Below, one piece after another: positions 36,654 through 45,443 of a stretch of DNA of 64,000 nucleotides. The notes beneath the pieces were generated by a model. That model made no database searches and was not told where the DNA came from. It saw nothing but the letters and a program-made list of their open reading frames with translations. The stretch is taken from the NCBI GenBank assembly GCA_947259225.1, contig CAMYLK010000010.1, forward strand, positions 39,568 through 103,567, given 5' to 3'. The translations under genes and the position numbers were made by a program. The DNA comes from an uncultured Desulfobulbaceae bacterium (GTDB taxonomy: Bacteria > Desulfobacterota > Desulfobulbia > Desulfobulbales > Desulfobulbaceae). The first letter of the stretch is position 1. Every line of letters begins with the position of its first letter.

Positions 36654-37499
36654 ATGAACAGTTCACAATTCTTTGGCTTCACTACGCTGGCATACCTTTT
36701 ATCCACAGTATTCTATATTGCCCTTTTTGTTTTTAAGAACAAAAAAATAGGCCCCATCGGCACAGCACTGTGCGTCATCGGCACGCTTACCCTGACGGCA
36801 GCTTTGGGCCTGCGCTGGCAGGAATCATACCAACTCGGTATCGGCCATGCTCCACTGACCAACATGTATGAATCACTGGTGTTCTTTGCCTGGTGCATCG
36901 CCCTTTTCTACCTGTTTATGGAATTCAAATTCAAGAGCAGGGTTATCGGAGCCTTTGTCATGCCCTTTGCCTTTGTTGCCATGGCTTACGCATCCTTCTC
37001 CAAAACCATGAACCAGGAGATCAGCCCACTCATCCCTGCCCTCCAATCAAACTGGCTCATTGCCCATGTTATTACCTGCTTCATTGGCTACGGTGCCTTT
37101 GCCATGGCAGCCGGACTTGGGGTCATGTATCTCCTGAAAAAATCTGCTCTCAATAAAAAATTGTCTGATGATTCCCTGACCGGTTCCCTCCCTGAACTTC
37201 GCTTCATTGATGACATGACCTATAAAACCATAGTTTTCGGTTTTCTCTGGCTCTCGGCAGGTATCATAACCGGCGCCATCTGGGCAAACGAAGCCTGGGG
37301 TACCTACTGGAGCTGGGACCCCAAAGAAACGTGGTCCATCATTACCTGGTTTATCTATGCCTTGACCCTGCACGCACGCTTCACCCGCGGCTGGAGCGGC
37401 AGCCGAATTGCCTGGCTTGCGATAATTGGTTTTATTTCCGTCTTTTTCACCTACTTCGGTGTGAATTATCTTTTATCAGGGCTCCATAGTTACGCATAG
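36654..37499 (+). CDS. resC: Cytochrome c assembly protein ResC/CcsA
   Basis: Heme-handling membrane protein of System II, 281 residues with about eight membrane segments. The periplasmic WWD-type signature is present as WGTYWSWDPKETWSIITWF, with flanking conserved histidines (HVITCFIGYGAFA, LTLHARFTRGW). It is co-directional with resB and just upstream of the two small multiheme cytochromes, which are likely substrates. Confidence 0.93.
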   Translation: MNSSQFFGFTTLAYLLSTVFYIALFVFKNKKIGPIGTALCVIGTLTLTAALGLRWQESYQLGIGHAPLTNMYESLVFFAWCIALFYLFMEFKFKSRVIGAFVMPFAFVAMAYASFSKTMNQEISPLIPALQSNWLIAHVITCFIGYGAFAMAAGLGVMYLLKKSALNKKLSDDSLTGSLPELRFIDDMTYKTIVFGFLWLSAGIITGAIWANEAWGTYWSWDPKETWSIITWFIYALTLHARFTRGWSGSRIAWLAIIGFISVFFTYFGVNYLLSGLHSYA

Positions 37500-37657
37500 G
37501 TACGGTTTAAATTAAAAACGATCACCCTTTTTCTGATCCAACTTACAAGCCTTAATACCGTCTTGACAACAGATTGAAAACCCATTATAGACCCGATTAT
37601 TGAATGATAATTCAGTAGTCCTATTTATAAAAATTCTCAGAGAGAAAAGGAGGAACA

Positions 37658-37975
37658 ATGAAAAAGGTGATTGTATTAGGAGTGGCAGTAGCTTTCCTTT
37701 GCACAGCAGGACTGGTCAGCATGACCATCGCTGAAGAAGACAAAGGCCCGGCAGAAATAACAATTGAGATTAAAGACTCTGAAAAGCCTAAACCAGCAGT
37801 TTTCCCGCATGCTGCCCACCAGGAGCGCGGCGTAGAATGTGACAAGTGCCACAAGAGCGAATTTTACACTCAAGGAGCATGGACAAAAGATTCTGGCCAC
37901 AAGCTGTGTAAAGACTGCCACAAGGCAGAAGGTGCACCTGTCAAATGTGGAACATGCCATCCTAAGAAAAAGTAA
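37658..37975 (+). CDS. Triheme class III cytochrome c (c7-type)
   Basis: Periplasmic electron carrier of 105 residues with a cleavable signal peptide (MKKVIVLGVAVAFLCTAGLVSMTIA). The mature part has three heme attachment sites, CDKCH, CKDCH and CGTCH, plus the N-terminal ligand His region FPHAAHQERGVECDKCH characteristic of the c3/c7 family. A strong RBS (AAAGGAGGAAC) precedes the ATG. It is separated from the tetraheme paralogue downstream by its own terminator, so the two can be regulated separately. It could carry electrons from the formate dehydrogenase; this is inference. Confidence 0.9.
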   Translation: MKKVIVLGVAVAFLCTAGLVSMTIAEEDKGPAEITIEIKDSEKPKPAVFPHAAHQERGVECDKCHKSEFYTQGAWTKDSGHKLCKDCHKAEGAPVKCGTCHPKKK

Positions 37976-38009
37976 ATGGATAACGTCACACATAGGATGT
38001 AAATTTTAA

Positions 38010-38037
38010 GGCCGCTCGATAACGAGTGGCCTTTTTT
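38010..38037 (+). terminator. Terminator after the triheme cytochrome
   Basis: GGCCGCTCG pairs with CGAGTGGCC (one G-U) around a short ATAA loop, followed by six T. It lies between the two cytochrome genes. Confidence 0.85.
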
Positions 38038-38058
38038 CATTTTAAGGAGGGAGACGAC

Positions 38059-38475
38059 ATGAAAAAAATTTGTTCCATTCTGATATTGACCCTACTCAGT
38101 ACACTTGCTTTAACGGCTGTAAGTCTGGCAGAAGAAAAAGGACCTGCCGAAATAGTTCTCAAGAGTACAGTTGATCCAGCCGCAAAAGCAAAGCCCGCCT
38201 TTTTCCCTCATGCTGTGCACCAGGGAAGCTTAAAATGTGCGGACTGTCATCATGGTAAAAGCGATGATGGCAAACAGGCTCCTTACGCCGAGGGAATGAA
38301 AATTGGTAAATGTGAATCCTGTCACAACAAGACCGCAGGGATGACAAAAAAACTTGAAACTTTCAAAAATGCGTCGCATGAACTCTGTAAGGGATGCCAC
38401 AAAAAACTGACCACTGAAGGGAAAAAAGCCGGACCAACAAAATGTAACGGGTGTCACAAGAAAGATCTGAAGTAA
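38059..38475 (+). CDS. Tetraheme cytochrome c3-type protein
   Basis: Periplasmic carrier of 138 residues. A signal peptide (MKKICSILILTLLSTLALTAVSLA) precedes heme sites CADCH, CESCH, CKGCH and CNGCH, with the ligand segment FFPHAVHQGSLKCADCHH. It shares the motif GPAEIxxK and FPHAxHQ with the upstream triheme protein, so they are paralogues. The track start at 38026 lies inside the upstream terminator; ATG 38059 has AAGGAGGGAG before it. Cytochrome c3 is the usual periplasmic partner of hydrogenases and formate dehydrogenases in sulfate reducers. Confidence 0.9.
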   Translation: MKKICSILILTLLSTLALTAVSLAEEKGPAEIVLKSTVDPAAKAKPAFFPHAVHQGSLKCADCHHGKSDDGKQAPYAEGMKIGKCESCHNKTAGMTKKLETFKNASHELCKGCHKKLTTEGKKAGPTKCNGCHKKDLK

Positions 38476-38503
38476 ATTACCTGTTCCTCTTTTCTCGAAA
38501 ACC

Positions 38504-38560
38504 AACCGCAACCAGGCAGAAGTTTTTCCCCTTCTGCCTGGTTGCGGTTTTTTTATTTTT
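38504..38560 (+). terminator. Very strong intrinsic terminator after the c3 gene
   Basis: A perfect 19 bp stem: AACCGCAACCAGGCAGAAG (38504-38522) and its complement at 38531-38549, with an 8 nt loop and a long T tract. Confidence 0.95.
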
Positions 38561-38975
38561 ATACTACCTGATCATTTTTTATGCTGAATACCTCCAATCC
38601 TCAGTAACTTAAAGTTGCCATGTCATAGCGCATTGAACTTATACTTTCTTTCTTCCAAGCTGTAGATCTAGCAATATCCTTTCTCTGCTAACGAGAGCAA
38701 AGAGATTAGATGTACTCTGTCATCCTACCGGGGAAGGTAGGAAACTATTACGTCACAGCAGTCTGGTTTCCGGCTCTTCGGTTCACGCAGTGCAAAATGA
38801 CGTACTGTAAAGTAAAACAAGGGCCGTAGACAGGAACCATGCAATTTCGCTTTGTTCTTGCGAAGTCTGCAGTTGACAACTACTTTTATATAACAAGTAA
38901 TGTCTTTACTGAATCTCGAGGGTAATCAAATCTTGACAGTTGAAATAGAGCGGATGGAAATATGCGAAACGGTCC
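38561..38975. other. 415 bp gap with inverted repeats
   Basis: No gene was accepted between the c3 gene and the convergent pit gene. Structure is present: CCTACC/GGTAGG flanks a 6 nt loop at about 38724-38741. TACGTCA (about 38750) is matched by TGACGTA (about 38800), enclosing CCGGCTCTTCGG. It may be a structured RNA or a remnant of a small mobile repeat; I cannot name it. Confidence 0.4.
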
Positions 38976-40283
38976 TCAGCCGCCTATCATTTTACTTACA
39001 GCGTCAAAGAAAAAAAGCCGTCCGAGAACAAAGAGTATGGCGGACATAACGGCCGCTGCAGGAACTGTGAACAGCCATGATCCGAAAATTGAGCCTACAA
39101 TTTTCTTGTTTATACCACCAAGCCCTCGAGCCATGCCGATGCCCAGAATTGCACCGACCAGGGTATGAGTTGTTGAAACCGGCAGGGCAAGGCGTGTACA
39201 AACCAGGACAGTGGCACTTGCGGCAATATCAGCAGCTACACCACGCGATGGCGTTATTTCAGTGATTTTTGTTCCGACCGTCATCATGACCCGATACCCA
39301 TATGTGGCCAATCCCAGAACAATGCCCGCACCACCAAGGCTGAGTATCCAGAGCGGGACCGGCACCTTCATATCGATGGCCCCTGTTTTTAAAATATTGA
39401 CAATGGCGGCAAGGGGACCTACCGAGTTGGCCACATCGTTTGCTCCATGCGCAAAGGCAACGGAGCAGGAACTGATGATAACAAGAGGCACAAAAACACG
39501 TTCAACAGCCTCGAGCTGGTCGCCAATCTTCTCCTCACCTTTATCCTGGAGTTTTCTCTTAACCAGAATATACGAAATAATTGATGCGAAAATGGAAATG
39601 GCAATAGATAGCCAGATGGAATTGCTTCCTGACAGCCATTCAATGTCTCCAATAACATGTTTGAGGCCTTTGTAGATGGTGGCAAGCATAACTACCAGTG
39701 TCATCATGAATACGATAACCGGCATGTGCTTTATCGCAGCCTGAGAGGGCTTCTCCTGACCGAGGATAGCTTTACTGATATAGATAAATATGAGGTAAGA
39801 CAGAAGACCTCCAGCAAACGGTGATATGAACCATGATGCAACAATCTGACCCATTTTTACCCAATTAACGGCGCCCCAGCCGGCAGCAACCAAGCCAAAG
39901 CCGGCTACAGCTCCGACTATTGAATGTGTCGTAGAAACCGGCATACCGACAACAGTAGACATATTCAGCCAGAATGCTGCTGAAATTAAAGCTGCAGACA
40001 TCCCGATAACAAGAATCACAGCGGCGTCGTGCGGGGTCATTCCGGGGAGCGTTGCCAGTACAGACGGATCCACTATCCCTTTGCGAACAGTATTCGTCAC
40101 CTGGGCACCGACAAGAACCGCACCGGCAAACTCGCAAATGCCTGCGGCAATGACTGCATTACGGATGGAAAGCGCACCTGAACCAACAGCGTCGGCCATG
40201 GAATTGGCCACATCGTTAGCTCCAATGTTCCAGGCCATGTAAAGCCCGAGTGCGGCTGCAAATGCAATTATATAAAAATCCAT
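38976..40283 (-). CDS. pit: Inorganic phosphate transporter, PiT family
   Basis: Low-affinity metal-phosphate/H+ or Na+ symporter, 435 residues with about ten membrane segments. The PiT signature occurs twice: NIGANDVANSMADAVGSGALS near the N-terminus and FAHGANDVANSVGPLAA near residue 280. Conserved PVSTTHSIVGAVAG and PVSTTHTLVGAILG repeats are also seen. The DUF47 gene lies 66 bp upstream on the same strand, the standard pairing of Pit with a PhoU-like regulator. Confidence 0.93.
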   Translation of the reverse strand: MDFYIIAFAAALGLYMAWNIGANDVANSMADAVGSGALSIRNAVIAAGICEFAGAVLVGAQVTNTVRKGIVDPSVLATLPGMTPHDAAVILVIGMSAALISAAFWLNMSTVVGMPVSTTHSIVGAVAGFGLVAAGWGAVNWVKMGQIVASWFISPFAGGLLSYLIFIYISKAILGQEKPSQAAIKHMPVIVFMMTLVVMLATIYKGLKHVIGDIEWLSGSNSIWLSIAISIFASIISYILVKRKLQDKGEEKIGDQLEAVERVFVPLVIISSCSVAFAHGANDVANSVGPLAAIVNILKTGAIDMKVPVPLWILSLGGAGIVLGLATYGYRVMMTVGTKITEITPSRGVAADIAASATVLVCTRLALPVSTTHTLVGAILGIGMARGLGGINKKIVGSIFGSWLFTVPAAAVMSAILFVLGRLFFFDAVSKMIGG

Positions 40284-40349
40284 TTCAATTTATCCCGGTT
40301 GGTTAATGACATTGATATAATCAACAACTCATTATGAAAAAGGCTATAA

Positions 40350-41027
40350 TTATCTCTTTTCAATCATTACCCGAAGGTAATCAGCAGCATTCTCAGCCTG
40401 GTTGGCTATCGCTCCGTAACGCAGCAAAAGTTTTTCACAGAAAAGAATATCCAGCATTTCCACTTCACCTTCCAGTGCAAAGATATTCCGGGAAAGTTTC
40501 CGTGACATCTTGTCTGCTTCCCATTCTTCCTCACCAAGATGTTCAATATATTTCATAATGGATCTGGCTTCAGCTCCGCTGAAGGCGGTTTCAGCGAGGT
40601 TTTTAAATTCAACTGCAGCCGTCAGAAGAGTTCCGCTTACCTGAAAAATCTGGTTCAGGTAATTAAAAAAACCATCATGGAGATCAGGATGTATTTTAGT
40701 TTTCCGGAGAGTCATGATTACTGCTATATCTTCAGCAAGATCAGCAATATTCTCCTGATACTTGAGAAAATTAATCAGGTCTGATTTGTCGACCGGCAAA
40801 AAATAGCGCTGTGAAATGAAACCGCGTATATCATGTTTAATCATATCCGCCTCGTGCTCCAGTCTGGACATTTTCGAGTGAAGAGTATGAATTTTATCAT
40901 AATCTTCATTAATCTGAGCTTCCAGAAGTGGCCACAGCATTTCAACGCATTCATGGACCTTTTTGCTGTGTTCAACAATGGGTCCAAAGGGAGATTTCCC
41001 AAAAAGATCAGCAACAAAGGTCTTCAT
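40350..41027 (-). CDS. DUF47 PhoU-like Pit accessory protein
   Basis: A 225-residue all-helical protein of the DUF47/TIGR00153 family (MKTFVADLFGKSPFGPIVEHSKKVHECVEMLWPLLEA, LEHEADMIKHDIR, LKYQENIADLAEDIAVIM). Such proteins accompany Pit transporters and are thought to control them, in analogy to PhoU. It is first in the two-gene unit with pit. Confidence 0.9.
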   Translation of the reverse strand: MKTFVADLFGKSPFGPIVEHSKKVHECVEMLWPLLEAQINEDYDKIHTLHSKMSRLEHEADMIKHDIRGFISQRYFLPVDKSDLINFLKYQENIADLAEDIAVIMTLRKTKIHPDLHDGFFNYLNQIFQVSGTLLTAAVEFKNLAETAFSGAEARSIMKYIEHLGEEEWEADKMSRKLSRNIFALEGEVEMLDILFCEKLLLRYGAIANQAENAADYLRVMIEKR

Positions 41028-41219
41028 ATATTTCTCCTGTTATATTATGGGACAGAATTATTTCATAATGAGTACATATTCGAAAACGCTATCCAACAGC
41101 GAAGTGAATGTCAATCACTTAATTGAAGCCTCAAACATCATATTTCTATCATCTCACAATGAATAAACCCTGATCCATACCTAAGGAAAACAAAATGGTC
41201 AAACATACAGTTCTTTTCA

Positions 41220-41722
41220 TTGCGGATACAGAGCAGAGGTGAAATTTCTCTATCACCAATCTATATACAATTCATCCTGGATGCTACTGTTCATTTATGC
41301 CTGGCGAGGGCCAGCGAAAAAGATATCTCCATAGATGTAGAATGTGAAGAAAACCTCTCTACAAAAATTAACCCGAATCTTATCGAACAGGCGATTATTA
41401 ATCTTTTAACCAATGCCTTAACATACACCCTCCACACAGTACAATTACTGTTAAATCATATCCCAGTGAAACTCCAAAGACTTCTGATTGTGATCTCTGT
41501 TCAGGATCAGGACGCAGGAATAGCCAAGGTACATATTGACAGGTTTTTTGAGCGTTTTTACAGATGCGATAAAGGAAGAAAAAAAGAACAGGATGGGACA
41601 GGCCTGGAGCTTTCCATTGTCAAACATATTGCTATGCCCACGGTGGCACGTTTTCCGTTGAGAGCCAACCAGATCAGAGTTCAACCTTTACAATCACAAT
41701 CCCCAGACACATGGACTTGTAG
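41220..41722 (+). pseudogene. PhoR-type histidine kinase C-terminal remnant
   Basis: Only the ATP-binding half of a sensor kinase remains. The N-box is NPNLIEQAIINLLTNALTYT, followed by a degraded stretch, then ISVQDQDAGIAKVHIDRFFERFYRCDKGRKKEQDGTGLELSIVKHIA. The G-box reads GTGLELSIV rather than GTGLGLAIV. After HIA the frame is lost: a neighbouring frame gives AHGGTFSVESQPDQSSTFTITIPRHMDL and a stop at 41720-41722. The His-box domain and membrane part are absent. Its position beside pit-DUF47 fits a former phosphate sensor, but orthology is inferred. Confidence 0.75.
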
Positions 41723-41880
41723 ATGTTGCAATCGCTCCCAATTTTTTATTGATTGGATTTGAGCAATATTTTTTGCACAGCTAACAAAAAACCCCCGTGT
41801 TTTTATTTTACATTCAGCGGTTTAGTACAGTTACCTTTTCTGCAATCATACATGTTTTAAGTTTTACCATCCTCAACAAA

Positions 41881-42672
41881 TTAAAACAGAGGACGTTTAA
41901 GGTTCTTATACTTGGGCAAAGGCCGTCCTGTAATTTTCAAGTAAGTTGAATCTCCTAACGTGGCCGCGTATTTCAACCAGGTGAGCATGACCCTGGCATC
42001 AAACATGTTGAAACCGGGTCGGTTAAACGTATCTGGGAGAGATTCAAAATGTGCGCCCAGATTATTTCTTTCTGCAAGTTCCTCGTATTCGCGCCACTCA
42101 TTCCTATATTCCATGACAGGTCTGCCTTCCTTATCAAGTTGGGCATATTCGGGATATAGAAGAGGATATTCAGAGCACCCTCTTTTGAGGGCAACTGGAA
42201 CTTTTTCCGAAATTTCCCCTGATATAACTGACCGGGCCTGATTAAAGATATCTTGCGCCTCTTCCAGGTTCTGGCAATAAATGAACCCCTTATATGATCC
42301 GGATATTTGTGGTCTTATTTCTACCATGCATTTTCTAATGTTATCATCAGGCAACAACAAATATTTTTTTCTTTTGTCATCTGGCAAGGGCAAGTCAAGT
42401 CTTTCAAAAATAATCATCAGCTTGAAAAGTTCAATTACAGTTCTAGGCTCAATCGTAATCTTATAGCAATCAAAACAATATTCAGGGATAATTTTATAGG
42501 TATTAAAAACCATCATAAATCGCAGGCAATGACGAGAGGATTTCCAGGATGGCGGTACTGTCCCTCTAAAAAATTGTGAGGTTTCCAGCAATATTGAATC
42601 GTCCTGCCAATATTCTTTCAGATCATTTTGGGCATTTTGAAATAATTTCTGCAGAATTTCGTTGCTTATCAT
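41881..42672 (-). CDS. Hypothetical protein, 263 residues
   Basis: Not recognised. No signal peptide or membrane segment is seen. The protein is rich in aromatic residues and prolines and contains scattered cysteines (YCFDCYKI, FIYCQNLEEAQDIFNQA). Blocks likely to be conserved are CLRFMMVFNTYKIIPEYCFDCYKI, LKRGCSEYPLLYPEYAQLD and the C-terminal FNMFDARVMLTWLKYAATLGDSTYLKITGRPLPKYKNLKRPLF. The ORF is long with regular codon use, so it is probably real. It lies downstream of der with a 267 bp gap. Confidence 0.65.
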   Translation of the reverse strand: MISNEILQKLFQNAQNDLKEYWQDDSILLETSQFFRGTVPPSWKSSRHCLRFMMVFNTYKIIPEYCFDCYKITIEPRTVIELFKLMIIFERLDLPLPDDKRKKYLLLPDDNIRKCMVEIRPQISGSYKGFIYCQNLEEAQDIFNQARSVISGEISEKVPVALKRGCSEYPLLYPEYAQLDKEGRPVMEYRNEWREYEELAERNNLGAHFESLPDTFNRPGFNMFDARVMLTWLKYAATLGDSTYLKITGRPLPKYKNLKRPLF

Positions 42673-42679
42673 AATCAGA

Positions 42680-42907
42680 TTAATAATAGATTTTCAGATG
42701 GTTAAAACGATACATATTGCCACCTGATTGGGTTATTTTCTCTTTAATACAACAATGGTTCATAAAATTACATGCTGAACACATTTTTCCTGACAGGACC
42801 TCCATGGCCGTCAACAAGCAATCCAACATGAATTTACTCAGTTCTCTCATAACGAAAGCTATTCTCTTTAAAATCAGTAATAATATGCCACGTAGGGTAT
42901 CACTCAT
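42680..42907 (-). CDS. Possible small Cys-containing protein (75 residues)
   Basis: Weakly supported. An ORF spans the whole gap between der and the hypothetical gene. Starting at ATG 42907 it encodes MSDTLRGILLLILKRIAFVMRELSKFMLDCLLTAMEVLSGKMCSACNFMNHCC..., with an N-terminal amphipathic helix and a CSAC/CC cysteine group. The RBS is poor. Confidence 0.3.
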   Translation of the reverse strand: MSDTLRGILLLILKRIAFVMRELSKFMLDCLLTAMEVLSGKMCSACNFMNHCCIKEKITQSGGNMYRFNHLKIYY

Positions 42908-42939
42908 CCGATGAAATTTGAAACAGCTTACACTGGAAA

Positions 42940-44283
42940 TCACTTCCTGCTTTTTTTCTTGCTACGCTCTCTGAAAACTACTCGTACCGGAACACGGTCC
43001 AGGCCTAGGCCTTCACGAAATTTGTTTTTCAGGTACCGCTGATAGGAGAAATGAATACCCTTGGGAGAGTTGGCAATAACAGCAAAGGTTGGCGGGGCTG
43101 TTTTAATCTGGGCAGTGTAGTAGAATTTGAGACGGCGACCATGATGATACGGGGGGCTATGCCTGGATACAGCCTCTTCGAGTAATTGATTGAGAGCGCT
43201 TGTCGGAAAACGTTCATTGAACTGACGGTATATCTTGCCGATTTCCGGGAAAATTCGTTTGATACCCTTCCCGGTCAATGCTGAGACTTTCAGGACCGGT
43301 GCAAAGCTCATAAAAGTTGTCGCCATTTCAATCTCTTCCATCAGCTGCTTTTGACGTCTGGTATTACTTTTGAGGAGGTCCCACTTGTTGACGAGGATAA
43401 TACACGCCCTGCCCTGCTCCTGTGTATAACCCAGCACTTTAGTGTCCTGCTCTGTTATGCCTTCGCCCGCATCTATCAGGACAAGGGCTATATGGCACCT
43501 TGCCAAAGCACCCAGTGCCTTAAGGATTGAAAATTTCTCCAGCTTATCTTTTGTTTTTCCCTTACGACGGATCCCTGCTGTATCGATAAGCAGGTAAGAA
43601 TGTTTGCCGTGGGTGAGAAGCGTATCGACCGAGTCGCGGGTTGTTCCTGCTATATCGGACACAACCATGCGCTCCTGTCCCATAATTGCATTTATCATGG
43701 ATGATTTGCCCACGTTTGGGCGTCCCAGAAAGGCAAGCCTGACAGTACCCTCAGGCAAGGCCTGCTCAATTGAATGGTCAGGCAAATGATCAGCAAGCCC
43801 ATCCATGAGTGATTGAAATCCAAAACCGTGATCGGCAGAAAGGGGCCAAAGTGTATCAACACCGAGTTCCCAGAAAGGTGAAAGAAAATCTATCTCTCTT
43901 TCCGGTCCGTCTACCTTGTTAACCACATAAAACACTTGTTTTGCAGCACGCCGGAGAAGGCCGACTATTTCAATATCGCTTGGTGTCAAACCTTCGCGCC
44001 CATCCATAAGAAAGAGAATTATATCAGCTTCATCAATTGCCTGGAGGGCATGATGCCTGATGTGACCGGTAATGATGTCATCTTCATCGTCAATGCCACC
44101 GGTATCTACTACTATAAATGACTTGTCATTCCTCGTTACCTGAGCATAGTGACGGTCGCGGGTCACACCGGGGGTTGGATCGACAATGGCATCACGGCTT
44201 TTTGTCATCCGGTTGAAAAGTGTTGATTTGCCCACATTCGGTCTACCGATCAGGGCAACAAGATTTGCGGTTTCAGATGTCAT
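42940..44283 (-). CDS. der: Ribosome assembly GTPase Der (EngA)
   Basis: Essential double GTPase for 50S assembly. Two G domains are visible: GRPNVGKSTLFNRM with DTGGIDDE, and GRPNVGKSSMINAIMGQ with DTAGIRRKGK and NKWD. A KH-like domain follows (PPTFAVIANSPKGIHFSYQRYLKNKFREGLGLDRVPVRVVFRERSKKK). The track start at 44358 adds 25 residues that belong to the upstream gene; ATG 44283 (MTSETANLVALIGRPNVGKS) is the natural start and overlaps the end of the kinase gene by 11 bp. This gives 447 residues. Confidence 0.96.
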   Translation of the reverse strand: MTSETANLVALIGRPNVGKSTLFNRMTKSRDAIVDPTPGVTRDRHYAQVTRNDKSFIVVDTGGIDDEDDIITGHIRHHALQAIDEADIILFLMDGREGLTPSDIEIVGLLRRAAKQVFYVVNKVDGPEREIDFLSPFWELGVDTLWPLSADHGFGFQSLMDGLADHLPDHSIEQALPEGTVRLAFLGRPNVGKSSMINAIMGQERMVVSDIAGTTRDSVDTLLTHGKHSYLLIDTAGIRRKGKTKDKLEKFSILKALGALARCHIALVLIDAGEGITEQDTKVLGYTQEQGRACIILVNKWDLLKSNTRRQKQLMEEIEMATTFMSFAPVLKVSALTGKGIKRIFPEIGKIYRQFNERFPTSALNQLLEEAVSRHSPPYHHGRRLKFYYTAQIKTAPPTFAVIANSPKGIHFSYQRYLKNKFREGLGLDRVPVRVVFRERSKKKSRK

Positions 44284-45328
44284 ATGGTTGTGCCTTTGCA
44301 AGACATATTTCAGTCGTTTGTTTAAGGGCAGAATACTTTTGCAGCAGAGGTTTGGCAAGCAGGCTTTGCAGTGAATTAAGGGCCGGTGGAATATACTGCC
44401 TGAAAAAGCTCTTATTGCGCTGTTTGCTTAGAAAAGCGAAAGCCCCCAGCATCTGCAGATTTCGCTGCAGGGAGAGGTATATGAATTCCTGCCTGAACTG
44501 ATCAATGTCATACGAAATATTTTTCTTCAGCTCCATTACATATTCATCAATAAGCATTTCCTGCATTTTTTCAGGTAAACCGACGTACGGGTCTATAAGC
44601 AATGAAGCAAGATCGTAACCGAGCGGGCCCAGTCTTCCTCCCTGGTAATCTATAAATCGTATGACACCCTCCTTGAGCATAATGTTACGGCTCTGGAAGT
44701 CACGATGAAGAAAAAAGCCGGATGGTGCTTTGGAAGCCTGATCGGCCAAGTCTTTAAATTCTGTTTCAAGAGTGCTGTCATGAGTCTCAAGTCCCATGAA
44801 ATCGTTGACCAGGGCTTCATGAAAGTAACCGGTCTCCTTTTCAAGCATGAGCAGACGGTCGTAATGCCCTGATTGCCAGCACCAGGAAGTATCAAACCCT
44901 TCACGCCCGTTAATCTGCATCCGGACCAGTTTACGGACTATTTTCCGGTATACTGCAAACTGGCTGTTCTCGTCCTGATGCGGACCATGTATATATTCGT
45001 ACAACCGCACATCACCCATGTCTTCAGATACAATCAGGCCAATATTGCTGTTAAAGCCTAGAAGTTCGGGAACAGGTACTCCCCTGTGATATAAATGGTT
45101 TCCAATGGACCATGATGAAAGGGCTTCCGCCATACCCTGTTTTTGACCTTCAGTTGGCGTAATTAAAATGAAGGACAGGTCATTCTCAAAACATAACCGG
45201 TAAAATTCACGCTGTGAACCGTCTCCTGCCAACAGCGTAATAACAGGATGTCCTGATCCTGTATCCACACCCCGTTTATTCAGTATTTCACAGGCGACTT
45301 GAACGAGGTATTTTGTCTTTTCTTCCAT
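44273..45328 (-). CDS. Phosphotransferase, AmgK-like sugar kinase family
   Basis: A 351-residue protein kinase-like phosphotransferase. Motifs are HRDFQSRNIML (catalytic Asp) and FIDYQGGRLGPLGYDLASLLIDPYVGLP (metal-binding DxxxG). The end-to-end pattern, including AGDGSQREFYRL and PTEGQKQGMAEA near the N-terminus, resembles AmgK-type kinases that phosphorylate N-acetylmuramate or N-acetylglucosamine in cell-wall recycling. The substrate is not certain, and no MurU-like nucleotidyltransferase is adjacent. It is co-transcribed with der. Confidence 0.75.
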   Translation of the reverse strand: MEEKTKYLVQVACEILNKRGVDTGSGHPVITLLAGDGSQREFYRLCFENDLSFILITPTEGQKQGMAEALSSWSIGNHLYHRGVPVPELLGFNSNIGLIVSEDMGDVRLYEYIHGPHQDENSQFAVYRKIVRKLVRMQINGREGFDTSWCWQSGHYDRLLMLEKETGYFHEALVNDFMGLETHDSTLETEFKDLADQASKAPSGFFLHRDFQSRNIMLKEGVIRFIDYQGGRLGPLGYDLASLLIDPYVGLPEKMQEMLIDEYVMELKKNISYDIDQFRQEFIYLSLQRNLQMLGAFAFLSKQRNKSFFRQYIPPALNSLQSLLAKPLLQKYSALKQTTEICLAKAQPYDI

Positions 45329-45443
45329 ACAGGTTAAAATATTGTTATGTTAAATTAAAATAACGGCTTATTCAGCCCTGAAAATAATCATTATGTTATC
45401 GGTGAGCCAGGCTCAAATCTAGATGACACATACCATTTGATAC

